Position numbers and translations under genes: made by a program. From NCBI GenBank assembly GCA_942159475.1, contig OW804097.1, forward strand, positions 5,733,685 to 5,797,684: a DNA stretch of 64,000 nt. Direction: 5' to 3'. How positions within the stretch are numbered: the stretch's first letter is position 1; each line of letters opens with the position of its first letter. Origin of the DNA: Sthenelais limicola (Eukaryota > Annelida > Polychaeta > Phyllodocida > Sigalionidae). This document shows positions 42,721 to 54,906 of this stretch, piece after piece. The notes beneath the pieces were generated by a model, which searched no databases, was not told where the DNA came from, and saw only the letters and a program-made list of their open reading frames with translations.

Positions 42721-44075
42721 AATAAAATAAACTTCTTACACGGCAGTGCCTGGCGAGCGCTTAATTGTATGAAAATTTCACTGCGCAAGGGCCAAGGCTG
42801 GTTCCCTCAGGTAACCCAGCGACGCACACATTACCCTCCTGCGGGAATCGTCTGCTGTGGGCGTCCGACGCGTTTGTTACTGGTAAGATTTCACTTAAAA
42901 ATAGTTAATAATTGTGTATTGTCATGGCAATATGTTCCACCTACTCATTCCTTAAGTTGTTAGGAACGATTAGGCCGTTTTTATTTCTTTTCTTGCTGAG
43001 TATTCCTCTGTTTTATGGACTATAAACATCGCGCTGTTTCAAGCACCGATACTATGGGGAATCATCCAAATATCGCCCAGGCTAGAGCGAGCGCTTTGCA
43101 GACGGTATTTAATAAAAGTTGCTTGAATTGTCACAATTCTGTCGCTGTCTGTCTCACTATCTGTCTTGCATTCTCGGATTCTGTCTGCATGACTGTCTTT
43201 CCTTCTCCTGTTTCGCATCATGTGTTTATTATTTATATTATATTACTCTATTACGGTACGGTCTGATTTACAGTTTACACCGAGTTTACACCTTTGTGTA
43301 GGCTACAGATGGCAGCACCATAATATGGTGTTATTGGTAGTAGTATATCACATTCCTCATGGCACCAGGCAATATTGGTCCATAGGTAAGACAGGATCTC
43401 TGCTAGCCAACTGACGACAATCCTAGCTACCCATAACCCTGTAACATTGAATACAGGGTTGCCAAAGCTAACGTTAGATCTCTGTGGGATCGGTAATAGC
43501 CTTAAATTTGGACAAATAGATTTTCAGCCTGGGCATTTTGGTGGAGGGGCCTGGATAATTATGGACCTTGAATTATGTTGGAATCTATTAGGCCTAGACT
43601 ATTAATGCTTATTTTATTAGAGAGGCAAGATATTATTTTAACGAGATATTCAGCCCACTACTTCCCTGTAGCTGCTGTTTGCTTATCCCATTTTACAAGC
43701 TTAGTTTACTATAGCCTACTTTTTTATTAATTTTATTCTAATTCAACTCCATTTTGGAGAAATCGTTTTCATACTCATAGTAGGCCTTAGAGGCACCTTT
43801 TCCGGTGTAAAATTACCGTAGGCCCAAAAGGCCCTAATGTACAGTATGAAATATTTAAATGTTAAATGATCCATTATTACATTCTTTCTAATGCAGGGTC
43901 ACACTCCCGTAAGTGAAGAAGCTATAGGATCGTTGATTATCCCTAGCCCCTCTCTATGATTTTGGTCGACCATCTTTTGTATTGACTGGGCCCATTTGAG
44001 AACCCCACCATGGGGGGTCCCAGTAGGCCTATAAATAATATCGCATGATTTATGTCTCTTTCAGTCGCACAATAT
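42721..44075. other. Non-coding stretch
   Basis: No supported gene or dispersed repeat. The open frames near 42769-43414 lack protein character. Confidence 0.45.
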
Positions 44076-44080
44076 AGAAC

Positions 44081-45057
44081 CAGTGTTCCCGAAAACTTTT
44101 TTGTCACGTCGGCTAATATGGCCGACGTCAACAAGCCTCACGTCGGCCATTTGTCACAGACGTAGGCCATTTGTACCTATAATTAATAACTTCTTAGGTA
44201 GGTGGGTAAGATCCGAAAAGAAAACACATGAAAATACAAAAAAAATATAAAATATAAGGGAGACTGATATTGAACTTTAGATGTGTAAAAGCCTCGAGGG
44301 CAGGATACTTGCCTATATTATATATATTGCAGTAACATAGGCCTAACATCGATAGAATTATCCAACACCATTCCATTATGAATATTGAATGATACTAATT
44401 GTGATGTGTTTTACGAAAATGAGTCACAGGTCGCTAAAACTGGATTTTGAGATACCATCATATTTAAAAAGATGAGATCAAGCCGATTTTAATGATGGTA
44501 AACATTAAGGACTTCTAAGAAGTGTTTCTATATATTATGTTTGATATAATTTATGTTTTTAAAAATGTTTGCAATGTTTCAGGGAGGGCAAGTAGCAGTA
44601 AAGTAGCTAAATATACTCCATACGATGATCTCTGAAACGCAAACGTTTTACTACATCTCAACCCATTAGGCATGGGGTCTGGGGCCCGCCTAGGGCCCCA
44701 GAAGCTAAGAATGTTTGCTTGTTCTCTGGTGCATCTTAAGTATTTTTGGGGTTAAATATCTTCTTCAGTGCAACATAGTTTTCGCAGAAATTTAGATGAA
44801 CTGCTTTTAGGTAAGGGGGAAATATTTTACTTTAACCAAAGATCATTCATTATCATGTGTACAATTGGGCCTAGACGGGGCATATATCTTTACCTATATC
44901 TCTTACTATCCTTTTTACATCAAATCAAATACAATATGACATTGGAGGTGACGACGACGACGTCGGCCAATTTGGCCGACGTGAAAGGAAAATGCGTCGG
45001 CCAATTAAATTTTACGTCGGCTTTTGCCGACGTGCCGACATCTTTTCGGGAACACTG
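44081..45057. mobile_element. hAT-like non-autonomous transposon
   Basis: 977 bp with inverted ends CAGTGTTCCCGAAAA and TTTTCGGGAACACTG, flanked by the exact 5-bp duplication AGAAC (44076-44080, 45058-45062). Both subterminal regions carry several ACGTCGGC/GCCGACGT motifs; at 44960-44982 two of them form a perfect 23-bp palindrome. CAGTG termini fit hAT elements; the 5-bp duplication is shorter than the usual 8. It contains a nested fragment of repeat W and no transposase, so it depends on an enzyme encoded elsewhere. Confidence 0.8.
44401..44645 (+). repeat. Repeat W partial copy nested in the hAT-like element
   Basis: Matches the complement of 39270-39514 (GGATTTTGAGATA, TGATGGTAAACAT, AAATATACTCCATAC). 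Only one terminus is present. Confidence 0.7.
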
Positions 45058-45062
45058 AGAAC

Positions 45063-47007
45063 GGATTAAATTTTTACAAAAAAACCTCATGATACAGTTT
45101 TATTGACACACAAATTTATCCTTTTAAAATATTATGATAAATATTCATGAAATCAATTTTTGTTATGATCAATGAAACATTGGATGCCATATATTCATTA
45201 TAAAATTCCATATTATTGGAACCATTTGAGGATTGAAACACAAAACTCAGACACAAACAACCACTTCACGAACAAGTCTAAAAAGAATGAAATTTGGATA
45301 GACCAGAATTTCCTTTATTAAATTACCACTTAATGACTGTACTCCTCTTACACAATGGTCCCCAAATTTACTTACTTACTTACTCCCGTCTCGTTTACCC
45401 CTCTCTGGTTTCTCATGACCGTGCTCACGTCCCTGATTGAATTTTATACCTTATGACTATATTATATTGACCTCTTGAAACTCTTAGCAATAAGAAATCT
45501 AAAATTTGAGTATGTATTTTGTTACCTTCCTTCTGCTGCCTCTACTGACTAATTTGTCAGGAGGGGCTGATCTATTTATTTATAATACCATTCTTATCTA
45601 AAAGTAGCTATTTCACTGGCTACCCCTTGCGTTTCGTCTCGTCTCTTGCTTTTCTGACTTAACTATTTATATATTAGAACACCAGTAGTAAGGGCCACCC
45701 ATGTGTCGTCGACGCATGGGTGTATTGTTACCCTTACAAGTGATTCCAATAGTCACACGCCGGTAGGGCTTGAGATCCTCCCTATGAAGGGAGATTGACC
45801 CACCGACTGTATCATACAATAAATAAAAGTATCAACAACAACAAATATAGCCTACATCAGGTTGAGGTGTTAATTGGTTATGCAGACATGGCGTAACCTG
45901 CCTGACCACAGTCCTTGACCATCGAAAGACAAGTCGGACCGGTGAAAGTAAAGTTTCACTGGTCGGATTGTCTGGTGAAAAATTTGTTTGAAACGTTGCA
46001 GAAACTTTGGAGGACCAGTGAAAGTTCCTTTTCACCGGTCTGACTGTCCGGTGAAAGTTATAAAGTTTTTGCCATGTCTGGTTACGTAATATGATGTAAC
46101 ATGATGCAATGATTATTTATTATGGTTTATGTGTATTAATTATATTGTACACATGATAATGAATGATCTTTTATTAATTATATGTCTGATATATGTTAAA
46201 GGTTAGGTAATATTATCATCTGGTGATGCAACATTACATGTTAAAGCCAACCTTGTATACATGTCTAAGCATGCAGACACGTATTAACATAATCTATTGT
46301 CATCTGCTTGCCATGCATCTGTAGAAACACTATGATCCATCCAATCCGAGACTAAACGGTACAGACAGGACCTCCGCCTCTCTCGTTTCTTGTCATTAAT
46401 TAGCATTATTTCTATATCGATACCTCACACCTACATGGAGATATGGTTTTTGTTAGAAAAATTAATTAGAAATCTAATTAGAAAATACAACAATACCAGA
46501 AAAGTGTTATTTTCGTATTTCATTCTACAGCAGGGTTGAAAGAGTCAACCATATATATATTTATTCCCATTATTTCTTATAATTATTATTATTAACCTTT
46601 CATTTCATTTTCCTTAACTATCAGTTTTATACATGTAAGTATCTTTACTTCCCATTTAGTATACAGCAAAAACATTAACACGTTTGGGGTAAAGGTTAGC
46701 TCTGTATTTACAAATATAACATATTATAACTTATATATATCAAGCGTGGCGAGCTGCACTGCACCTGTCTAGCCAAACTGCTACCATGCAATGGAGATTG
46801 GAATATCTCCATAGCGATGTTATTACATCACGATCCGTCCATTACATAATAGGCTGTGCCAAAACAAATGTGATGTCTCATTTGTTTTTCAAATTTTATT
46901 TTATTTCTTTCCAAAACAAAACAAAAAAAATATAACATAATTTTCCAGATTAGGGTTTGGCCCATTCACTCACTCATATTGGAATAGCTCTAAAGAAGGC
47001 ATTGAAG
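45063..47007. other. Non-coding region upstream of the CARD-TRIM gene
   Basis: Local structures: a CACCCATG...CATGGGTG hairpin near 45690-45715, in LTR-like surroundings with AATAAATAAAAG at about 45819; and alternating GACC(G/A)GTGAAAGT and inverted (A)CTTTCAC(C/T)GGTC blocks at about 45936-46062. No coding sequence. The promoter and 5' UTR of the gene at 47008 should lie in its last few hundred bases. Confidence 0.4.
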
Positions 47008-50000
47008 ATGGCTGAGGGTGGGTAAGTAAAATTATCACTAGGTTATTTATTATTGTCAGATGCTATCTCTTTTTTTTTGTTATTATAAAGCTTTAATAAT
47101 CAATAAGATACATTTTGTGATAGTTTATCTGCATTCCCAACTAACTTTGATTAGAAAATGCTATTTGCTTTAAAGCGTCATGTGGTTACATCCCTTACTT
47201 CTAGTTACAAGTTGTTATTGATATACGTTTTCATGCATTTCTATACACAAAGCTCAACAAACCCAAGTCAAACATATACTTTTTTCAGGATGTTTATGGG
47301 TCAGATTTTCAGAAAACGTACAACTGGCAGCTCTAAACATTTAGGAAATTCTGCTAAATTAGGCAGAACAATTATGAATACTTTGTAGATCAGAGTATTT
47401 TTGGTTTCGCATTGATTTATAGTATCTGTATTGCTATGGTAAACTGCATTTTGAAGCTCATTTTTGGCTTAAATGTGGGTTATTTGAGAGGATTGGCGAA
47501 GGATGCAATCTCTAGGATAAATCCTAAGCGTTTGCAGTATGCAAATGGTTTTGTGTTATATGTGGGTATGGATATAGCTAGAACTATTAATAAACTACCT
47601 GAATTAAATTTTGATATAGTTTATTCCAAGTCACGATAGAATGTGGAATTTAAATGAAGTCCTTAGCTGTCTCGGTCAACAGACTATTACATACAACAAA
47701 ACATGATATTGATAACTATCATGCAAACATACCACTGTATGTTCCTCAAGAGTCTTTCAACCAAATTTTGTTTTTCTATTGTATCTTTATTTTCCTTTTC
47801 TTGCACTCAACCTGTAAAATAATGACTTCAATTTGAGGATGGCTTGACGTACGTAGAATTGGTTTGAAACCAGTTTCATGTTCTTTGTCAAAACTACTCT
47901 GACACTACTTATTGCAATAAGAAAAGAGGCAGGTGCACAGTACTTGTTTGACTTGACCTATGACCCAGTATCAAACGTTAGAAATTGTATTAATAATTGA
48001 ATTGTTTTGCTCTCTATATACAAGGCTAAGTGAAAAACCCGTACCCAGTCAAAGCAAAACCTTTAAGAAAAGAAAAACAATATTAATTGCATTTCATTTT
48101 CCTTGATCACATGCATTAATATTATCAAAAAAGACTGGGCCAAGTGAAAACCCCAGTCAAAGTATAATTTTTTAAAAGAAATATATTAATTGCATTTCAG
48201 GGTTAAATATATCTTTGATCAAATGCATTAATATAAAAAAAACACTTCTTTAATAATAAATCAATGTCGCAGTGCTGCCAAAGTCTGGGAAGCAGGCCAC
48301 ACAGATGGACTGAAGAGGGTCTGTGATAACAAGGTTCTGCTCAACCTGTTAATTGATGCCGTTCCTCTGCTCAAGTCTGAAATGCTTTTGTCTGATGACT
48401 TCCGGGACCAGTTGGTGCAGGCAAAAGTTATTGATGAAAAGCTTAAATGTGAAATACAGGTATTAGTTTCATTTTACCTCAAAGTCTCATCAGTTCAACA
48501 TCACCTCCCAAAATTTCTTCCTAATTCCTATTGTTGTATTATCAAACATGCATTGTTATAAAGATAGTAAGGGGTGATACCAATAGGGGAGTTGTATGTT
48601 TCACTGCGCATGTCTACTGCAATGCATGCTGGTATGGATTCTGTTGAAATATTTGTCCACTTTTTATCCAAAAATGCAAGAATGTTTCCTCCAATCTCAT
48701 AACTGGTATAAATAATCTATGAAAACATCCATGTATAACACAAGGATGTTGACATTAGACCATTGATAAATATTCCATGCTGAACATGACATGCTTTCTA
48801 TAGGTGTTATACAGTACCATTAATCCCATAATTCCATGCGAATCAAGATTCAAAATAGCAGCTATGCAAATTCCCTTTTCAAATAATGATCACAGACATA
48901 ATTATCTGTAATTGTACAGTTAAAACTTATGATTGGTTGTTATTTTATTGTTAAAGGGTTATACTGGAATACCTGATTACAAAAGTTTAATGTCCTATTC
49001 TTTGATCAAATACTTGGATAAAAATGAGTATAGGCTATATATGATACATGTTTTTATTTAATTAAAGGCCAATGTATTTTCGAAGCCTCAAAATCCAACA
49101 TATTTACTCGAGAGTCCCTCAAACTTATGACTGACAAACATCTACTCATTCAAGTTACATCCATTCATTTCCAGGCATTCAATTACCAGGAACTCCAGGT
49201 CTATGAATTAATGGGGCACCTGTTGAAAGGCAAGGTGCACCAGGTGCATGGCCTTTTCTTGGTTCTAGTCAACACAAAGCAGCACAGCCTAGTGGAGCAG
49301 TTGGGCTTCCCTGCCCAAAACTACCTTGATGTGGAGCTTTTGCTGACGTATGTAATTTGGTACCTTTTACAAACAGTGACAAGCTAACTCTATGTCAAAC
49401 AGAATAAGTCACTACCTTCCCTATGAATTCATTGGTAATATTTTTATTTATTGTCCCCCTTTTCATTAGTTGTGTGATTCAATTATTTAACTTCCTAGAT
49501 TAGTACAGCAGTAGTTGAGGTTATGTTTTGGAAATTCAATAATATATTATATTTTCTTATAGCATGATTGAAAATTAAAACTATCATCCAAATTACCTCA
49601 TCTTCAGATCATCCTTTATCAAGTGTCCGTCATGTAGTGAGGTGTATACAACCAATGCCTACATCATGGTTCAGTGTGGGCATTACATCTGTCGGCCATG
49701 TATCAAGGGTGCCAAGTTTACAGTGGAAGATGATAAGACAGAGGGCATAACATGCCCAGTACCTGAGTGCGGTAAGGTTACCATGACACTACAAAAGATG
49801 GATGATGATGACATTGGGCTAGAAAAAGATACCACCTTCATGAACATTATTGATGATATATTGAAGGGTTCTTCCAAGGAAGATATATGCCACTTTTGTT
49901 CCTCTAACCTTCACCTATCTTACAGAAAACATTTCTGTTCTGGGTGTAAGAAGTTACTGTGTGGTGCCTGCATAAGTAAGCATGAAGATGAAGACCATCA

Positions 50001-53000
50001 GATAATCCACAAGCATACTGCAGATGTGTGTTGCATCCATGGGAAGAAAACAGAAACTTTCTGTCTGACATGTAACATATACAGATGTCAGTCAACAGAA
50101 GAAAAGCCATGTGAACATCAGGATGGAAGTGAAGAGATCGACAATGAAAACACATGCTTGCAATACTTGATTGATCAGGATCAAGAAATTGGTGATGAGG
50201 TAGAAGAGTTCAAGGAGCTTGATAAAGTTCTCGAGAAGCGCAGAACTGAAATGGTGGAGTATGTAGAGCATCACCGTGATGAAGTGAGAAAAGTTATTGA
50301 TGAATGGTCTGATGACAATCTGTCATACATTTCAAGGATGACACGCCAAGTAAGTGCAAAGTTATATTTTTAAAAGGTTTTATTCAAAATATCCTACCTT
50401 TGGGGCTTCTACATGAACTTTCTTTGTTTGTTGAACATTATTTCAATGATCCTTGGTGAAGTGAGTGTTAGGTCTTGAAGCTTTGGAACACCTGGCACCC
50501 CTCATAACCTGTAATGCATACAAACTACCTTCATACTCTGCGCAGACCTACTCATGCCAAGAACAGCAAACATTTCTGAGGCAGGTCTTGTTATACTCCA
50601 AGTTACCAAGCCTCTCACAGACAATCAAATCCATTAGTATAACTTGGGTGAACTGAAGTTAAAGGAGACTTACATCTGATATGCATGATATCAGGTCTCC
50701 CTGTCCAGTATACTCCTAACCTGGAAAGGAATTATTATTGCAGTGAATTCGGAGATTAGAGACCACCGGTCTCTGCCAAATTGTAACAGTGGAGACCGAA
50801 AAGATTTTACAGGGACCCAAAACAGGTCTAGGTCATAGACAGGGTTCGCATGGTCCAGAGCACATTGAACATTTTATCACATGGATATTTCATTGAAGAC
50901 TATCGGGCCCTGACAAATATCAATCTCAGAGACAGATGAAAATTCTGTGGAGACCTGGGCGTGGGTCTCTGGGTTATGTTGTATACTCCACACTGTCATT
51001 GCTATAATGGTAAACAATAGTTGACAACTTTTCCCAAATATTCATATTGCCATAAACTTTATAAATATTTTTATAGGCGAGGGTGAAACACATGCAGTCT
51101 CTTCAATGGAAGGCGCTATCTTCAGATCTTGTTGGTATTCAAACAAATCACCCTTGGATGGACCTTCCCCTGGACAACCTTGACTTTACCTTGTCCCCTG
51201 CTGTGAAGGCTTTTATCTCTAAGGTCAGAAATGGTGAGCCTCCATCAAAGATACTCTCTGGGGTTCCATATGTCCCTTCACCTGCACCCACCAAAGGTGA
51301 GCACTATGTTTTATCCTTTTTAATCATTTTACTATGTACAACTGCATGTTGTGGTGTGGGGGTCTCGTAATGGCTAAGGTGTTAAACTCTAAACTAAGAG
51401 GTTCTTTGAGTCCCAGCTTTGTATCCCATTTGCAACTTGCCTGTTGACTGACTTAATCAAGATGCTGAAGCTACAAAAGACATTTGCCAAAAAGCACCAT
51501 ACTAAACTCGACTTAAAAACAAAAACCAATGATGCAATAATACCATCCACCATAACATAACGTACTGGAATTCCCTATCTTCAACTCGGAGAGAAAGATT
51601 TGGGCAGTTCAAAAGTCTACTCAAGCATCAACCGATTATACAGAAAGCTTGACCTTCACACACAAAACAACCCCATGCACTGACATTGCAAGGGTGTTCC
51701 TCAATAATGTCCCACCCTTATAGCCCTTACATCTTGCTTTGCATGCCTTGATACATATTTAGCACAGATTGAATAGTCAAAGCATAGCATTGGTTTGGAA
51801 AATTAAATGTAGTGAGCCCTGGGCAGAAGACCATATATTGCTATACATTTTAATAGTTCTATACCGTGAGCCTATATCGCCAATGCTGAGTGAATTGCAG
51901 TTACTTCTAAAGAGGACTATCCAAAAAGCTTGTTATTTGGAAAAACAGAAGTTGAAGATATGGAAAATGAACTAGAGTTGCTGCCACTAATGTTAGAGAG
52001 AAGACACTTACTGATCAATGATCTCTGATCAATGTATGTACTGTCAAAGGCGCTATTTACATAAAAAGACCTTCTCTTTCTATGCTGTCTGACCTAGTCA
52101 GATCAATGAATGAAAAGCAAATTTAAGGAAAATAGTTGTGAATAGATAAACGTTTATTGGATCAAATTATAGGGTTCAACAGGTTTGTATATGCATTTGA
52201 TCATTTCATTATGAAACACACATTGCATCTCCTCATTAAATGTTTGACAATAAGCTTGAAATTAGATTTGTGTTTCCTTGTTCTTTTCATTCAACCACAT
52301 ATGATTCATTCAATCATTGTATATCGAATATATACAGGTTAACTAACAAGTTGGTTGGAGGAGTGTGAATATTATACGAGTTGTGTAGCAACAAGTGCAA
52401 TATTCTAAGCGACTGAAACCAACAAGTTAGTTAACAGAATCTTAGTAAAAACCAGATTGGTTGCCATGATAACCTCACGTAAATCACTACTGATATGCAC
52501 TATGCGGAAATCACTCTAGATACGTTGTTTTCATAGCAATGCATGTATAATAAATCCTAAATAACGTGTATTTTCAGCCAAGTATGTGGCAGAGTGGCAG
52601 ATTCCAGCTCATAATTACTGGCCTACAGTAGCGTGGACACCTGGTGGCCAACTGCTCGTTGCCTCATGTATAGGCCTCCACCAGGTTAACTACAACGTGG
52701 CTACCTCCTCCTGTACAGCTTCACTCATACATGCCGCAACAAGACCTAGGCAAATCAGCACAGCTGAGGATGGGTCCTGGGTTATGACTATGCGGGATAC
52801 AGGTAAACTGGTGATTAATGATGTTAACAAGGGAGAGGTCATGGAGTGGACTCCTCCTGGTGTAAAGGCTTGGAGTGCAGCTATAGATAACTCAGGTATC
52901 TATGTCAGGGAAAATGGTTCACATACAATTTACTTGTATGGCAGGGACCTGGTACAGCTAAAACAGTATCAGATAGATCCTGAATTGAATACTGACAACA

Positions 53001-53374
53001 GTTACATTCATTTAGGCCAAACCGGTGGAATTTTGCTTGATTTATTGGATGGTGTCCTCGTCATGAATCCAAAAACAAGAAAAAACAGAACATTTAAAAA
53101 CAAAGGTACCAAGGGTTGTCTCAGCTCTGTAGTCAGTTTGTGTACTGTTGTTGGGGGTAAGTACATGCTGGTATGTGAGTCTGAGTGGTATTGTGTGAGT
53201 GTGTTCACATACCAGGGTGAATACCTGCATGATATACAGATAGAAGGTGCAACTGGATTTCCATTCAGTGTGTGTGTACTGGAGAGGCAAGGAGAGCCAA
53301 CTCTCATGGCTCTCACCACATTTACCACAGAAGTAAATGGGCAGTGGTGTGTGAAGTTGTACAATCTGTTATGA
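47008..53374 (+). CDS. CARD-like/RING/B-box/coiled-coil/beta-propeller protein, six exons
   Basis: Coding exons: 47008-47021, 48273-48459, 49175-49347, 49608-50349, 51077-51296, 52578-53374. All five introns start GT and end AG, the frame runs through every junction, and the total is 710 aa. The short first exon (MAEGG) has a GTAAGT donor. Residues about 17-115 form an alpha-helical block that reads like a death-fold CARD (LLKSEMLLSDDFRDQLV, then LMGHLLKGKVHQVHGLF, then SLVEQLG). RING, two B-boxes and a coiled coil follow (exon 4), then a linker (exon 5) and a propeller (exon 6). The overall plan is a TRIM-type E3 ubiquitin ligase with an extra N-terminal adaptor domain, which suggests an immune or stress signalling role (inference). 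Intron 1 holds a MITE and a tandem duplication; intron 5 holds a LINE tail. AATAAA near 54128 is a possible poly(A) signal. Confidence 0.85.
47296..47505 (+). mobile_element. MITE family A, copy 5, truncated, in intron 1
   Basis: Begins ATGGGTCAGATTTTCAGAAA and follows the family through GAGAGGATTGGCGAAGG, but loses the right terminus. The open frame that runs out of it to 47639 (ending IVYSKSR) is not matched by anything recognisable. Confidence 0.8.
48025..48242. repeat. Diverged tandem duplication, unit ~110 bp, end of intron 1
   Basis: Two adjacent copies share C(T/C)AAGTGAAAA, CCCAGTCAAAG, TATTAATTGCATTTCA and TTGATCA(C/A)ATGCATTAATAT. It ends about 30 bases before exon 2, close to the branch-point region. 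Confidence 0.7.
49608..50349 (+). other. Exon 4: RING, two B-boxes and coiled coil
   Basis: Encodes residues 125-372. RING: C131-x2-C134-x13-C148-x-H150-x2-C153-x2-C156-x17-C174-x4-C179. The last pair is spaced by four (CPVPEC), as in RING1 of RBR ligases, rather than the usual two. B-box 1-like: CHFC at 219-222, then FCSGC, LCGAC and closing histidines. B-box 2-like: C266/C267-x-H269, FCLTC, YRC, C293-x-H295. A charged heptad-type coiled coil spans about 310-360. This fits a ligase that binds an E2 through the RING and oligomerises through the coil. The donor after CGCCAA is GTAAGT; reading past it hits a stop within a few codons. Confidence 0.85.
51352..51652 (+). repeat. Retroposon remnants in intron 5 (SINE-like and LINE tail)
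   Basis: At 51352-51416 a tRNA-like piece has an A-box-like TAATGGCTAAGGTG and a B-box-like GGTTCTTTGAGTCC. At 51554-51652 a short open frame, NITYWNSLSS then FGQFKSLLKHQ then a stop, matches the common C-terminal tail of CR1/L2-type LINE proteins (YWNSLP...FK..LK). Both are decayed. Confidence 0.5.
52578..53374 (+). other. Exon 6: beta-propeller (NHL/WD-like) C-terminal domain
   Basis: Encodes residues 446-710. Repeated blade-like units include TPGGQLLVAS..GLHQVN, AEDGSWVMTMRDTGKLVIN, AIDNSGIYVRENGSHTIYLY and GEYLHDIQIEG, as in the NHL-type propellers of TRIM2/3-like proteins. The blade signatures are weak. The same exon exists on the opposite strand at 56855-57648. Confidence 0.8.
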
Positions 53375-54492
53375 GCAGCTCTTGAGTCGTGTGCTACTGC
53401 ATCTTGGTCCTCACTCGTTTGTTTTACTGTAATTTTGGGCTCTGATTCAATGTAAAGTGTGGTGTTCCTACCAATGTCTATTCAAGTATTAACCTGTTTT
53501 CTATTGGCTGACCTATACAGATAGAAGATTACCAATGTAATTCCTAAACTTCTTATACGTGTGGTGAAGTATTGTGTACCTTCATGGTAATTGCACGACC
53601 AATTTTGTTCAGACTTTCCTGCACTGTTCAGAATGACTGACATTTTCAGCAAATTTGTTGGGAAACTTTTGGCAAGTATTTGTTCAGTTAAGTTCCTAGA
53701 ATTTTGTTCAGGAATATAAGTCTTGGAAATTCACCTATAAAAGTGACCAGATGTCTACTGGAAAATTTACCTCAAAAGGTGTCTAAGTTTCAAAAGGTAT
53801 CTGCAAGATTGCTCAAGCTTTCAAAATTTCACACAAAAAATTTGAACCCTAATAGACCCCTAATTAATTAATATCATTAATATAGTCAATCACTTTGATT
53901 GACTTCACTATGTTTCACAATTTTTTACATTGTTGTAACCCCCTCAGGGTCTATTAAGTTCATCATTGTAGAGCATTGTCCTAAACAAAGATACATTTTA
54001 GAAAAAATGATTGCGTCACATTTTTTGTCAATGAACAGTTACCATTGTTACCAAATGCTTGTAATATTGCAAGGAGATCAGCTAATCGGCATCGGATCAG
54101 TGTCATTTTCTTTTTGAAAAATTATCTAATAAAAGATATTCTTCCTTCCTCACTTCCTTGCCAAATCAAAACATTGAATAAAAAAGTCATCCTCAAACCA
54201 CTAATTCATTATAGCCGGATCTTATAAAAATCATAGAAAGAGTGATTTATTTCTCAAATAATGCTATTAAGTTAAATACATAATCAGACTTCTGGACTCA
54301 AACCTCAAACCATCGCATAGGCTCTCCACACCAAAACAATAGATTAGGAGGCTTCCTATAATTATAATTTCTGTACTCTGCTGAGGAGGCTTGGTGCAAC
54401 ATTGGTTATATATGGTTACAAGGCTATGCATGAATCATCCTAACAGACTAATTATCGTTTTCGGTTCTGTTTGACGAAAGTAGATTTATACA
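53375..54492. other. 3' flank of the CARD-TRIM gene, non-coding
   Basis: Presumed 3' UTR followed by AT-rich DNA. AATAAA at about 54128 and 54177. No other feature. Confidence 0.45.
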
Positions 54493-54902
54493 TGTAGTAG
54501 TTCTACCATAATCTCCTATGTGGCCATCCATAAAGGATTGGTACACTCTTATTCCACCAGAGGTGCCCTACGTTTAGGCCTGTGTATTTATATTGTATTA
54601 CTCTATAAACACTCCGTTTCCCCTTCTTGTCTTATGTAAACCCTTATGGTATTATTCTACTATTTTCCTCAATCTGTTTTTGTCCATTTACTCATTATCA
54701 CATCTTATGACTCTTATTGTTTATTATGTGTATAATCTGTGGGAACCTTTAGCTACCTGTTTGTAGCATGGCGTTCAGTTCCCTACCCTGTCCGGCTGAG
54801 GCTGACCAGGGGGCCGTTTAACGGACTGGTGAATAAACCAACATATGAGGAGTTGCCTTGTTAACTTGTTTATTCATTATCGAGAGACTGCGAATCACTA
54901 CA
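54493..54902 (+). repeat. Solo LTR, Gypsy-type, with 4-bp target duplication
   Basis: 410 bp from TGTAGTAG to CACTACA, flanked by TACA on both sides (54489-54492, 54903-54906). Contains AATAAACC near 54833. Length, the CACTACA end and the AATAAA position resemble the LTRs at 8009 and 60188, so it is probably a relative left after LTR-LTR recombination. Confidence 0.75.
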
Positions 54903-54906
54903 TACA

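Noticed and set aside
44768..45058. 96-codon open frame, plus strand
   Set aside because: Falls within the hAT-like element and reads through its terminal repeat; no protein character.
47500..47639. Open frame following the truncated MITE in intron 1
   Set aside because: About 45 protein-like residues, but too short, not flanked by splice sites, and not needed for the frame of the host gene.
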